A DNA stretch of 64,000 nucleotides from Plantago ovata (GCA_028274465.1 CM051456.1:5953545-6017544), one strand, 5' to 3'. Counted from the first letter of the stretch, positions 35,546 through 46,561 are shown. The notes: generated by a model from the sequence alone, not told the origin. Numbers and translations: made by a program.

Positions 35546-36521
35546 AAAAATGACTAAAACTAGCTAAAACTAATTGTTAATTTTATATTTTTACTGAAAT
35601 TAACCGTTGAAACAAGTTTTTAAATTTATTTTGCGTTGAAATTAAATATAAAATGATTAAAATAACTCTAAAAACTTATTTTTGATGAACTAAAACAACT
35701 AAAATTATAAACATATAAATCATTACTTTCACTGAAAAAATAGTTTCAAATTAGTTTCAGCACATAAAAGCTAGTTTATAAGTTAGATTCAGACAAAAAA
35801 CTATTTCATGAACTAGCTGAAACTATATAAAACTAACTCTTAATGCTAATTTCAGCATCATAAATGTTAATTTCATTAGTTTCAAAAACAAAAATGTCAT
35901 TTTCATTTGTTTCCTCATCATAAGTGTTGGTTTCAATAATAAAAATGCTAGTTTCAGCAACACATTTTCCAACAACAAAAATACTAGTTTCATTAGTTTC
36001 GGCAAACACGAATGCTAATTTCATTAGTTTCATCATCACAATTGAACACAAAATGCTAGTTTCATTAGTTTCAACAACATTAATGTTAGTTTTATTAGTT
36101 TTGGCAACACAAATGCTAGTTTCATTCGTTTTTGTATATAAATATTAATTAGGAGATTATTTGGTTGGATAAATATTAGTTTCGGTATGGTATTAGATTG
36201 ATTAACTTTAGGTGTTCGTCATAATATATAAAATATAATTAGTTGCTAATTAATTAGGAGTTTAATTAGATGAATATATAAAGGGTAGTTAAATATAATT
36301 AATTAGTTAGTAATTAATTAACACTAATGGATTTCAAAAACACCATCAAAATATATTTTAGCGATAATTTGGAGTCCAGATCCAGTTTAGCAAGATTTTT
36401 GGAGACTACTTGCGCGTAGATTTTAGAGTACCAAAAAATAGACTCGACTTTTTTGTAAGAGTTTTATGAAGGTGGTTGTTTTTGTAGGAGGTCTTGAGTA
36501 GCATGTTTATATAATTTTCTG
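35281..36521 (-). mobile_element. Relative of the minisatellite MULE, opposite orientation
   Basis: Read on the minus strand from 36521 it begins CAGAAAATTATATAAAC, then ACTC, AACAACCAC and CTTACAAAAAAG. This is the same left-end series as the element at 1863, followed by the GAAACTAG minisatellite (35545-36125). The far end is unclear, and no 9-bp duplication was found. The array is shorter than at 2.2-3.9 kb and has no 50-bp repeat block. Confidence 0.65.
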
Positions 36522-36869
36522 TATGTTAAATTGAATAACTTAAAGGTTATCGTTTATTAGATAAAAAATTATTAGTTGAGTGTTTTTTAATAAAATTTGG
36601 ATGCTGTCTTACACGTTAAATTATACAATAATTACTTTTTGTTGGCTCGCTAATTGGATGCGTAAAATTTCAATATTACTAGTTTGCTAAAAGAGTCTTG
36701 ATAAAAACTACTTTTACACTAATTTAGTGTAAAACTGAACTGAACCGGACTGGACTTGATTCAACCCAATCAAAGTCTCAATTCCTAAAATACCCAATTC
36801 ATCCCAAATCTATCAATTCACCAACCAAAACTTATGTATCCCCTTAATTTGAGCTAACATAACATAATA
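36522..36869. other. No gene seen
   Basis: AT-rich spacer between two insertions. Confidence 0.4.
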
Positions 36870-37345
36870 GATACTAGTAGAATGCATACCATTCAATAAA
36901 ATCGAAAAAAAATGAAGAATACTCAAATTTAGACAAGTTAGGGTTAGAAGTTAATACTTTGATTGCGTAAGAAATGGTGAAATAATCACGCAATTGACTA
37001 GCTACTCTTGTTCCTTGATGGAAGAGTTTCGAAATGACTATAAGATTGCTTGAAATGGCCAAGAAATGAAGAAGATAGGGGAGGAGCCGCGGTCGCCGGA
37101 ACGGAGTCGCCGCTGTGTGTGTGGATTTGCGTTTTAATCTAATCGATGTTTATTCGCCGCTGTGAGTCTCAGACATATATATAATCGATGTTTAGCGACG
37201 GATGGGTCATCCGTCGCTAAACAGCAATGGATCAGTCATCCGTCGCAGCATATCCGTTGCTATTTTTTCAAAAATATTTTTTCTTTTTCTTTTCGGTCAA
37301 CGACGTCATCCGTCGCTGACCGATGACGTCATCCGTCGCAGTACT
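36870..37345. mobile_element. Fragment of a DNA transposon with GCGACGGAT repeats
   Basis: 37190-37345 holds repeated GCGACGGAT / ATCCGTCGC units in both orientations (TTTAGCGACGG...CCGTCGCTAAA, GACGTCATCCGTCGC). Such palindromic subterminal repeats are typical of plant CACTA elements. The neighbouring GC-rich stretch (GCCGGAACGGAGTCGCCGCT) fits an internal part of such an element. No CACTA terminus is visible, so only a fragment is called. It abuts, and probably truncated, the kinase domain of the receptor at 37.3-39.3 kb. Confidence 0.5.
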
Positions 37346-39313
37346 GTTGATCTAGGCTTCCACTAGGCATAAACTCGAGTACCATGGCTTTAAAATCTAA
37401 ATTTGAGCAGGTTGAGATAATCTTGACAAGGTTTCTGTGTCGCACATTCCTCAAAAACTTCACATTCTGCAGTAAAGTTTCTGAGAGCCCTCACATACTG
37501 CATATTGAAAACTTTGATGGCCATGACAGTTCCGTCACAAAACTCACCCTTATAAACCATACCTGAACTTCCTTCTCCAAAAGATTTGTTAGACTGAAAC
37601 TCTCTGTTGCTTGCACAAGCTCATGATAGGTGATCATCTGATGTTCCACCAGATAAATTTCTGTTTCAATTGCACTTTTGGGTTTTCCTTTTGAAAATTT
37701 GATCCACAAAAGAACCATTGCAGAAAATAGAAGAGATGTGGTGGCGATGTAAAGACCTTTTTTGTTTCCTTTTGTCGTGAGGCTCGAGATGGTGAACACA
37801 AAGGAAAACTCAAGTTTGGAGCTCCACAAAGATTTGGATTTCCCATCAAACTTTCAAAGGTGATATTCACAAACACTCCAGTATTTGGAATTTCTCCCTG
37901 TAACCTGTTAAATGAAATATTGAGGTATTGGAGATCTTGAAGTGATCCAAGGGAGGTAGGAATATTACCAGAGAGGTTGTTTGATGAAAGATCTAAGTAT
38001 CCAATGGTTATCAGATTGCTCAAAGTATTTGGTATTGGACCTTGAAAATGATTCCGGGACATAGTAACTGACAGTAAATTTTGAAGGGACCCAATGGAGT
38101 GTGGGATTTCAACCAGATTATTACTAGCTATCCTGAGTTCTAAGAGTTGTGTTAGCTTCCCAAGCTCTGATGGAACAGTACCATCCAAATCATTATCATC
38201 CAGATAGAAGACCTCTAATTTTGACAAGTTACCAAAAGAATCAGGGATGTTGCCAGCCAAATTATTCCGACTGATGGTAAGTTCTGAGAGGCGAGTTAGT
38301 TTCCCAAGCTTTGATGGAATGGTGCCATCTAAATCGTTATCATTCAGATAGAAGACCTCTAATTTTGGCAAGTTACCAAAAGAATCAGGAATGTTGCCAA
38401 CCAGATTATTACCACTGATCCTAAGATCTAAGAGTCGACTTAGCCTCCCAAGCTCCGATGGAATAGCACCATCCAAATCATTATTCTCCAGATAGAAGTA
38501 CTCTAATGTTGAAAAGCTACCAAATGAAGCTGGGATATTACCTGTAAGTAGGGGTGTGAAAATGGATCATTTAACTAATAATCTACATGTACATACACAT
38601 ACTAGTTAGTGGACATAAATAGGTGCATCCGTGTATGTTAAATGGTTAATAACCCATTTAACAAAACTATACGTCTATACACAACCCAATAAACGATTTT
38701 GACACCCCATACCTGCTGTAAGATTGTTTCCAGAAAGTTCCAACAGTTGAAGATTGCGCAAGTAGCCAAGCTCCTCAGGTAAGGATCCTGCAATGAAGTT
38801 ATCCGCCAGATTGAGTATCTCAAGCTTCCAACACCTGCTCAGATGTGCAGGAATGCTTCCACCGAGAGCATTATTTGCTAATCTGAGAATCTTTAATCGT
38901 TCAAGGGATACAAATTCGCTTGGAAGGATTCCAGCCAATTCATTTTCCCGGAGATCAAGCTCCACAAGGTGACTCAGATTTCCAATTTGTGGAGACAATG
39001 TGCCCCCAAGAGCCAAGCCGGACAGCCGTATCCTTGTCACCCTGTGGTTCCTACAAGAAACACCAAACCAAGTGCAGTAGTGACTATTGGATGTCCAATT
39101 GGTGGACAGTATGTTATCGGTTTCTAATATGAGCTTGGACTTTAAGGCCATTAAAGCTGCATAATCAGTAGTAGTGCCATTGATTTTTAGTGTTACACAA
39201 GAAACAGAACAGAAAAGCAAGAAACAGAGGATGATAGTGCTGCTAAGAGGTGCAAGTCTCATGGAGTACATGGTATGGAAGATGTGTTTCTGCAGCATGC
39301 AGCTTCTCATCAA
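37346..39313 (-). pseudogene. LRR receptor kinase copy 2, kinase domain cut short
   Basis: The ATG at 39313 (or the in-frame ATG at 39265) is followed by a signal peptide, an LRRNT (DYAALMALKSKL, WFGVSC) and about 12 LRRs, down to the LRR C-cap (MGNPNLCGAPNL). Next come a membrane segment (YIATTSLLFSAMVLLWI) and the juxtamembrane/kinase start (MITYHELVQATESFS, AIKVF). The kinase ends at a [10 protein letters not shown]-like segment where transposon DNA begins. Three frame changes lie between 37830 and 37440. Each falls at or near a short homopolymer run (AAAAAA, GG, TTTTT), so assembly error must be excluded. A MITE interrupts the LRR exon at 38549-38711. The family is LRR-RLK XII-like (FLS2/EFR type). 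It faces peptide copies at 39.9 kb. Confidence 0.8.
38542..38712 (-). mobile_element. Small hAT-like MITE lying between perfect splice sites
   Basis: TAGGGGTGTGAAAATGG at 38549 and its inverted counterpart (TTTTGACACCCCATA, ending 38711) are the short terminal inverted repeats. CCTG and TGTAAG flank both sides, suggesting an imperfect ~8-bp duplication. On the coding strand the insert begins CAG|GTATGG and ends CTTACAG|G, giving a 171-nt GT-AG segment (38712-38542). Removing it leaves the LRR frame open with one extra residue relative to copy 1. Confidence 0.7.
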
Positions 39314-39879
39314 TGCTGTATAAACTCAAATGCCAGTATCAAAGTTGACTTAGACTTGACTTCTTTTTTTTTTTCTTCCAGTTTGCTAGTTGTAGCTTAG
39401 AGTAAAATAGGAACTACCCCTACCATGTGGGCATGTTTAGATTAGAGCAAAGACTAAACTGGTGAAATTTCTTGGTAGTATCAATATAGGGGTATTATAT
39501 ATCAATTAAACAGAGTTATAGTCCTGATTGCTTCACTAAGCAATCACTAGAATGAACAATATAGACTTCAAACTTGAAACCATAGACATCTGACAATCCC
39601 AAATTAACTTGACTTTGGTACTATGTAGAAAGCAATTAAGTATTAGCTCATGCATCTGTGCATTTGGAGTACTCAGCAATCAGCATATACATATTTGATC
39701 AAAGAATTAATTAATTAAGACTTAGATTAATCATGAGTAATTAACTTGATTAATTACTTGAACATTTCCCTCGCATTCTATATGAAGATTTAGATGTAGG
39801 AGCCTTTTCTCCCATATGCACAGCTAGCTATTCCCACTTGCTCCACTTTTGGATTATGTTTATTGCACATGTACCACAC
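39314..39879. promoter_or_regulatory. Second receptor kinase / peptide intergenic region
   Basis: Counterpart of 27424-28051: the first ~70 bp next to the kinase are clearly homologous, and the remainder is diverged. No other gene is seen. Confidence 0.5.
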
Positions 39880-40060
39880 AAAAAGGATCCTTGAGGTGGT
39901 TTTGGCCATGTCCAAGGTGATCCACGATACTCCTGCTACAAAAGATGCATCCTTGACAACTGTATCAAATTCGGGTCACCCCCTTCTGTTCACAGCCCAT
40001 GCACAAGAAGTTTCTATAAACCCGGCTATACTGCTCGATCAAGTGTTTTTTTTTTTTATT
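39880..40060 (+). pseudogene. Broken GPGKG-type peptide copy
   Basis: The nucleotide sequence follows the cysteine domain of the 28052 gene (GGTGATCC(A/G)CGATTCTCCTGC-like, then GGTCACCCCCT), but the N-terminal part is absent or unrecognisable. The copy is broken, with several breaks. Confidence 0.7.
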
Positions 40061-40200
40061 CTTTTTTTCATTTCTTTTTCATTCTTACTCTTAAAATGTA
40101 TTGTTAACAGCTTGCCAATGTGATAATATCGTATAAGTTGTAGATATCAATTAATATTATCAGGTAGTAACATCAATATTCAGATAATTTAAAGAGGAAA

Positions 40201-40480
40201 ATGAAGACCAAAAGTGTATTTTACTGCGTGATTACCATGATGATGGTGACTGCAGTCTTTACTAATGCTGTGTATGCAGATGACGATACACAAAGTGACC
40301 AAGCTCAGGAAGATAATTCCAAAGATGATGAATTTTAATCGTAATTTTTTATCAGCTTTTATGCATTCCCCCCACCCCTTGACAATGGTCATCCACAATA
40401 TACCTTTGTTACAAAGCCTGTGTCATTAACCAGTGTCTCAAATTCGAGTCGAACCATAAACTATGTGTCTGGTATCAAGT
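40201..40480 (+). pseudogene. Broken GPGKG-type peptide copy
   Basis: Begins ATGAAGACCAAAAG like the 28052 gene and shares its signal-peptide region (ACTGCAGT(C/T)TT...GCAGATG), then decays through the cysteine region to ~40480. It is broken, with at least two breaks. Confidence 0.7.
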
Positions 40481-40640
40481 AGTATATTAATCATTATAAA
40501 AATACTAATGAAATCTATAGTTTCTATAAACTGACCAGCCTAATCAGGAACATTAGCATGCAAATCAGGCCTCCATGGCAATATTCCGAATATTCAAATC
40601 TTTATGTATGCAATATTTAAAAAACCAGAACTGTAAAGCC

Positions 40641-40648
40641 TATAAATA
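40641..40648 (+). promoter_or_regulatory. TATA box of peptide gene 40709
   Basis: TATAAATA in CCTATAAATAGG lies 68 bp before the ATG. Confidence 0.7.
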
Positions 40649-40708
40649 GGTCATCAAGCCATTACGATTCAAGTCATAATATTAAGGATTCAGTAGAAGA
40701 GAAAGAAC

Positions 40709-40960
40709 ATGAAGAGCGAAGGCATACGCTGCTGGTTAATGATGATCATGATGGCGGTTGCAGTTTCTACAAGCAGTGCAGCTGCATATTTTGGGCCTGG
40801 AAAAGGTCCGAAGTCAAGGTGCTACGATGGGTGCGTGATTGACCATTGTATGCATTTTGGGTCACCTCCTTCAGTTAGCCTACCTTGTACAATTGGTTGC
40901 TATAAAGCCTGCTATGGTACTCCTGCAGCTAAACATGTTATACCCAACAAAAACATATGA
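40709..40960 (+). CDS. Secreted six-cysteine peptide, GPGKG type, 83 aa
   Basis: The signal peptide is about residues 1-26 (ending SSAAA), and the mature part begins YFGPGKGPKSR. The six cysteines are spaced C-x3-C-x4-C-x12-C-x3-C-x3-C with the GSPP loop, as in the 28052 peptide. The acidic spacer of that gene is missing, which makes this copy 24 residues shorter. It is a single exon and intact. It lies at the left end of a 1.4 kb tandem duplication; the second copy (42105) is broken. Confidence 0.75.
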   Translation: MKSEGIRCWLMMIMMAVAVSTSSAAAYFGPGKGPKSRCYDGCVIDHCMHFGSPPSVSLPCTIGCYKACYGTPAAKHVIPNKNI

Positions 40961-41520
40961 TCATATACATTATTTGTTTTGACGCGGACAGAAGTATTTT
41001 TATTTTTGCTATTTTATTATGCACTTGAAGAAGACTTATATACAATTGCATTATTAGTACATACACAATGAATCATCAGAGTTTTAAATTCTCAGAAATC
41101 CCTAAAAAGGGGTTACCAGCATTCAACACTGATAAATCTCTAAACCACTTCCCAATCAGCTCTGAATAAAATCCAACTCTGACATCTCCTAAAATGGATC
41201 CTACATTCAAACCAAAAAAAAACAAAAAGCTTTAATAAACACTCTTCTACTACATTCATGTGCATGCTTGCCTCTTCTGTTAATGAGAAAACATCCATCA
41301 CTTGCATGATTTGTACCTGGTAACTGACTAACTGGTAAGACATCAGTTTGAAGATATTGAAATCCCAAAGTAGCGAAAACTTAGTTTGTAGTAACATAGC
41401 TCAACATCTCCCACAGCCTTTTCATACATCATCCATTTACATAGCATGTTAGAAAAGCCACTGTGGATTTGGATTGATCTCCGCAACTAGCTTTTACATC
41501 AGAGAAGAAACTCTTTCAGA

Positions 41521-41859
41521 TTATGCTTCGGCCAGACTAACTGCATCCCCATCAGTAATGGTGTCATCTTTGTGGTCAATTTCATTGAGAAGTTGGTCCC
41601 TCAACTTTTTCTCGAGCTCTTCTCGGGCGGTTTTATTTTCAGATAGGTATCTCTTTAAAGTGTCCTTGTTGTTATGGTTTACATTGTTCATTTTAAGGAA
41701 TGAGCCAGACTGTGTTACCAACCTGTGTTTGCAACCCAAATCTATGAGCTCTGATTCCCGGGATACCCCTTTGCCGAACTCTAGCTCGAACTCAACTTCT
41801 TTGGATGGTGGTGCATGCTTGTTTTTAACAATCTTCACAGAAACTTGGCTTCCTATAGT
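41521..41859 (-). CDS. Second copy of the RECA3-like terminal exon
   Basis: A 339-nt exon with the same acceptor (CTGCAATG.. on plus; TTGCAG|AC on minus), the same stop position and an uninterrupted frame. It differs from the inner exon (42930-43268) by about 15 residues out of 112. It lies 1.07 kb downstream of the first terminal exon in the same orientation, so it could act as an alternative last exon (phase 0, compatible with exon 7). It may equally be a silent duplicate that has not yet decayed. Confidence 0.65.
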   Translation of the reverse strand, partial: TIGSQVSVKIVKNKHAPPSKEVEFELEFGKGVSRESELIDLGCKHRLVTQSGSFLKMNNVNHNNKDTLKRYLSENKTAREELEKKLRDQLLNEIDHKDDTITDGDAVSLAEA

Positions 41860-42104
41860 CTGCAATGCAACACTAATTATTTTTAGTAGAATAAAATGAA
41901 TGTCTAGACATACTAGAAGATCGGGTGACCAAATATATATATGAATCCATCAGGACAGGACAGTATTGAAGAAAATTCTAGTCAATATATTCTGAACTTA
42001 CTTACAGAAGCAAGTACCATTTAGGGGTAAGACAAAACAGAAACATATGCAACTTGGTAGCAAATAAACACCAAGTACAATTAGTGACTATTTTTGTAAA
42101 GAAC

Positions 42105-42340
42105 ATGAAGATCGGCGAAGGCTTACGCTGCTTGTTAATGATGATCATGATGGTGGCTGCAGTTTCTACAAGCGGTGCACCTGAATATTTTGGGCCTGGA
42201 AAAGGTCCAAAGTAAAGGTGCTACGATGGATGCGTGATTGACCATTGAATGCATTTTGGGTCACCTCCTTCAGTTAGCCTACCTTGTACAATTGGTTGCT
42301 ATAAAGCTTGCTATGGTACTCCTGCAGCTTAACATGTTAT
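42105..42340 (+). pseudogene. Broken GPGKG-type peptide copy (duplicate of 40709)
   Basis: Very close in sequence to the 40709 gene over its whole length but with an interrupted frame (about two breaks). It arose in the 1.39 kb tandem duplication. Confidence 0.85.
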
Positions 42341-42929
42341 ACCCAACAAAAACATATGATCATATACATTATTTGTTTTAACACGGACAGAAATCGAAGT
42401 GCCTTAAGTATTTTAATTTTTGCTATTTTATTGTTTCAACCAAATGATATTGCACTTGAAGAAGACTTGTATACACTTGCATTATTAGTACAGACACAAT
42501 GAATCATCAGATTTTTTAATTCTCAGAGATGGCTAGAAAGGGGTTAATAGCATTCAACACTGATATATCTATAACTACTTCCCAATCAGATCTGAATAAA
42601 ATCCAACTCTGACATCTCCTCAAACAGATCCTACTTGCAAATAAAAAAAAAAAAAGTAAAAAGAAAGCTTGAGTAAACATTCTTCTATTACATTCATGTG
42701 CTTGCCTCTTCTGTTAATGAGAAAACATCCATCACTTGCATGATTTTTACCTGGTAAGACAGCAGTTTGAAGATATTGATATCCCAAAGTAGCGAAAACT
42801 GAGTTTGTAGTAACACCTCTCACAGCCATATGTCCATCCATTTACATATATAGCAGGTTAGAAAGGCCACTGTGGATTTGGATTGATCTCTGCAACTAGC
42901 TTGTACATCAGAGAAGAATCTCCTTCAGT

Positions 42930-45900
42930 TCATGATTCGGCAAGACTAACTGCATCCCCATCAGTAATGGTGTCATCTTTGTGGTCAACTTCATTGAGAA
43001 GTTTGTCCCTCAACTTTTTCTCAAGCTCTTCTCGGGCGGTTTTATTTTCAGATAGGTATCTCTTTAAAGTGTCCTTGTCGTTATGGTTTACATCATTCAT
43101 TTTAAGGTATGAGCTAGACTGTGTTACCAACTTATGCTTGCAACCCAAATCTATGAGCTCTGATTCCCGGGATATCCCTTTGCCGAACTCTAGCTCGAAC
43201 TCAACTTCTTTGAATGGTGGTGCATGCTTGTTTTTAACAATCTTCACAGCAACTTGGCTTCCTATGGTCTGCAATGCAACACTAATTATTAGTAGTAGAA
43301 TAAAATGAATGTCCTAGACATACTAGAAGATCGGGTGACCAAAATATATATGAATCCATCAGGACAGGACAGGATTGAAGAGAATGCTAGTCAATATATT
43401 CTGAATTTACAGAAGCAAGTACCATTCAGGGGTAAGGACAAAACATAAACTTATGCAACTTGGTATCAAATAAACACCAAGTACAATGCAAGATCACCAA
43501 GTACACATACTTTCAGCAGAAATATCAGTTTCAATAAGAAAGGGAATACCGGCTAGAATTAGTAAAACGCATTTAATTCAGTAACCAAAAACCAAATTGA
43601 GATGTAAAAAAACACACGCTTGGCGCCTGATAAATCAATAATCTTTGAAAATGAAATGAGGAAAGATCAGTACCTCCTCTCCTCTCTTGACCAGACCAGT
43701 TCTCCTAACACTTAAACGTACTGAAGCATAAAACTTCAAGGAACTTCCGCCATATGTAACTTGAGAAGTTCCTCGAACCTACAAATGAATGAAATGATCA
43801 AATAGAGAAGTGAAGCTTCTTCCACACAAACATATTTATTAATTTGAGTTAACCAATATCCAACTAGATGAAAGACAAAACTGAGCACTCATAACTCAAA
43901 AAAATATATTTAACAACCTCCAAGTGTTTTGTGAGGGAGTTGGGAGGAGGTAAAAGGAAAACAGAAGAACCTCAGAATTTATTGGGACGGAAGAAGATTG
44001 ATAAGTGGTATTCAAGGGCTATATGACTATATCAACATATCTACCTATCTTAACATTCATAAAATCTAGTGACTTCATTCATATGGAGAAGAAGAAGGCC
44101 AGAAGAACTTTTGCTATTACTTCCAAGCAGTAGAAGATCTTAGAAATTGGATAACTCAAAAGCTATTCATTTCACCAGGAGAATACATGATTAAAAATGC
44201 AATATATAGGCATAAAGCGTTAAGGATACTTGACTGCATAAAAAGCTAAGGGGAGTGCCTGATTCGTGAAAATGAGTATTGTCCGTCTAACAGATAAAGA
44301 ATGGGTAATTTTGCGTAGCGCTTGACTCATAAGTGTAGCTTGCATTGGCAAGTGAGCATCCTCCTTGCCATCAAGATCATGTTCAGGGACCAGGGCTGCT
44401 ACCTACAATAGAAATTTTGAAAAACCAACATGTGAATGATACTCACCACACTAATTTCTAAGCAGAAATCATACGATCTTACTTACACTATCTACAACAA
44501 TGACATCAAGTGTACCATTTCGGATTAGGGTATCGACCAGAGTGAGAGCCTGCTCACCACAAACAGGTTGTTGGAGAAGCAAACTTTCAGTTTTCACTCC
44601 AATGGCCTCAGCCAAAGATGGGTCAAAGACATGATCAGCATCAACAAACGCACAGGAACCTGTCGCACGAAAGCAAGATCCCAGAGTCAAGAGTAAGCCT
44701 CTATCGTGTTGCCCAAGAAAAAAGCCATTCTTGCGGCAGAATGGCAGAAAATAGCAGCATACCTCCTTTCTTTTGTGCCTCAGCAATCACTTGTAAGGCA
44801 AGAGTTGTTTTTCCTGAACCTTCTGGACCATATATCTCGACAACACGTCCCTAATAATACTGAAGTCCATGAGATAACCAAATTAATTATTGACAGAAAC
44901 CTAGCTAGAATAAGAAAGTATCCTGTCACACCAGTTCCAGAAGCAAAAGGGTATAAGGTAGCAAGTAGAAACCTACATCAATGTCAACTAAAATTTACAA
45001 TTTACAAAGTCAAGGATTACAGGCCTATCTTGGTGCCCATATGAACGATGACGTTACGATTAGCTATATCCACATCATATTCTCATAGTGAGAAAAATCC
45101 TTCAACGTCACCTTTAACCAGTGAAGTAATGATTTTCACATGTATCAAACATCTGAATGATGAAAAGTGCAACATGAAAAAAATTCTATTGATTACCGTA
45201 TTTCATAAGAATGTAAGATACCTTGGGAAGTCCTCCTATCCCCAATGCAATATCCAAAGCAAATGATCCGGTCGAGACTACATGAGTTTTCTTAGGAGAA
45301 ACAGAACGACCAAGCCACATGATAGATCCTTTTCCAAAGGATGTTGTTATCTGATCCATAGCAAACTTCAATTCAAGATCTTTCTTGGACATTTTCTTTT
45401 CACTGGAATCACTAGCATCAGACGTTGCTTTCTTTTTACCTGCAGAAAAATGGAATCGATTTACCTCACCCACATAAAAAATTAAAATTTTAACTTGGAG
45501 CAAACCAAAAGGATGACGTCTACAATAACACAGAAACTAAAGTGGGAAAGCATACACAACTTTTGGAAAAAGCTCACTGATAACCTTTTCAAATTTCAAG
45601 CATGTCTGTATGTGCAAATTAGTGTCTGATTTTTTAATGAATACAGTCCTGCACAAGAAGTACATAAAACTTCCAATTCTCTACTCCACAACTCACACAA
45701 ACAAAAACTTTAACTGTGTTTACATGGAATGCTCATAAGCAAGAAAAGGTTGATATAAACGTGGCAGAGAAGAAACATTAAGGCACATAGAATAGTCTAA
45801 ATTTTTTACAATATAGGAGTGTTTTCAAGGATCTAACATATGGAAACCATTACCCCCTTGGAAGAGAACATTAATGCAACATCCTTGTGAGAAATGGCTC

Positions 45901-46561
45901 TAAGATCCTCAGTGGTTATTCACAAACTACTTTCTATTTTAGTGGTTCACAGGATACGAAAACTAGAATAGCATTCAACTCCACATAAAGAAGAAATGCT
46001 AGGAGACACAAACTTGAATACATATTCAAGTTACAGACATCAAAAACATTTCCTAAATAGAAAAATGATTTAATATTATAAGAGCACATATATCTCCAAT
46101 AACACGTAAAGAAACGCTGAGTTACCTTTTGTTGCAAAATGGCATAAGAGCACATGTGTCTCCAATAAACCCCTCTTAGACTCCTGCAAAATCCAAAATC
46201 AGAAGCTAGAGTTATGAAGAGAAAAACAAAAGCCCAAATATCTAAAGTCACATTTGAGGTGGTTCAATGCAACATCCCAGAATAAAGCTTAAAATGAAAC
46301 ATCAAATGCCACTCAAAAAGTCCCAATTACAAGCTTACCAATTAACTTCGTTTTTTTTACCACCCAGTATCCAATTAACATGTACTACAAGTCTAAACAG
46401 CATATAACAAGAAAAATGCATTCTTGGTGAATATGAAAATAGGACATTTAAAAACTCATACTGAAAATGGAGAAAACAATTGAGTCCAAAAGGAAACAAA
46501 CCTGCATTTGTTGAAATAGAGAGCGTCTGAGGAAAGAAGGGGCTCCAAGAAACTTGGCCAT
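42930..46561 (-). CDS. RECA3: Mitochondrial RecA homolog, RECA3-like, 394 aa
   Basis: Eight exons join in frame: 46561-46502, 46183-46126, 45439-45222, 44850-44763, 44659-44487, 44402-~44259, 43778-43674 and 43268-42930. The N-terminus ([18 protein letters not shown]) looks like a mitochondrial presequence. Walker A GPEGSGKT is at residues ~120-127, and a VIVVDS Walker B ends exon 5. It should act in mitochondrial homologous recombination and suppression of repeat-mediated rearrangement (family knowledge of plant RECA3). Oddities: the DAEHALD motif reads DADHVFD, so the catalytic Glu (E96 in E. coli) is Asp at residue ~150. The L2 DNA-binding loop is about seven residues shorter than in E. 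coli, with exon 6 ending TNQ and exon 7 starting [11 protein letters not shown]. The exon 6 donor is GC rather than GT. The terminal exon is duplicated downstream (41521). Confidence 0.8.

Larger units (their letters stand above)
40704..43485. repeat. Tandem segmental duplication, ~1.39 kb per copy
   Basis: 40704-42085 and 42101-43485 are about 90% identical. Each contains a GPGKG peptide gene (plus strand) followed by the last exon of the RECA3-like gene (minus strand). The end points are near AAGAACATGAAGA and AAATAAACACCAAGTACAAT. After duplication the first copy kept the working peptide, while the second is in position to serve as the normal RECA3 3' end. Confidence 0.9.

Noticed and set aside
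37190-37345. CRISPR-like array of short repeats
   Set aside because: Units are inverted and irregular, typical of transposon subterminal repeats; this is a plant nuclear sequence.
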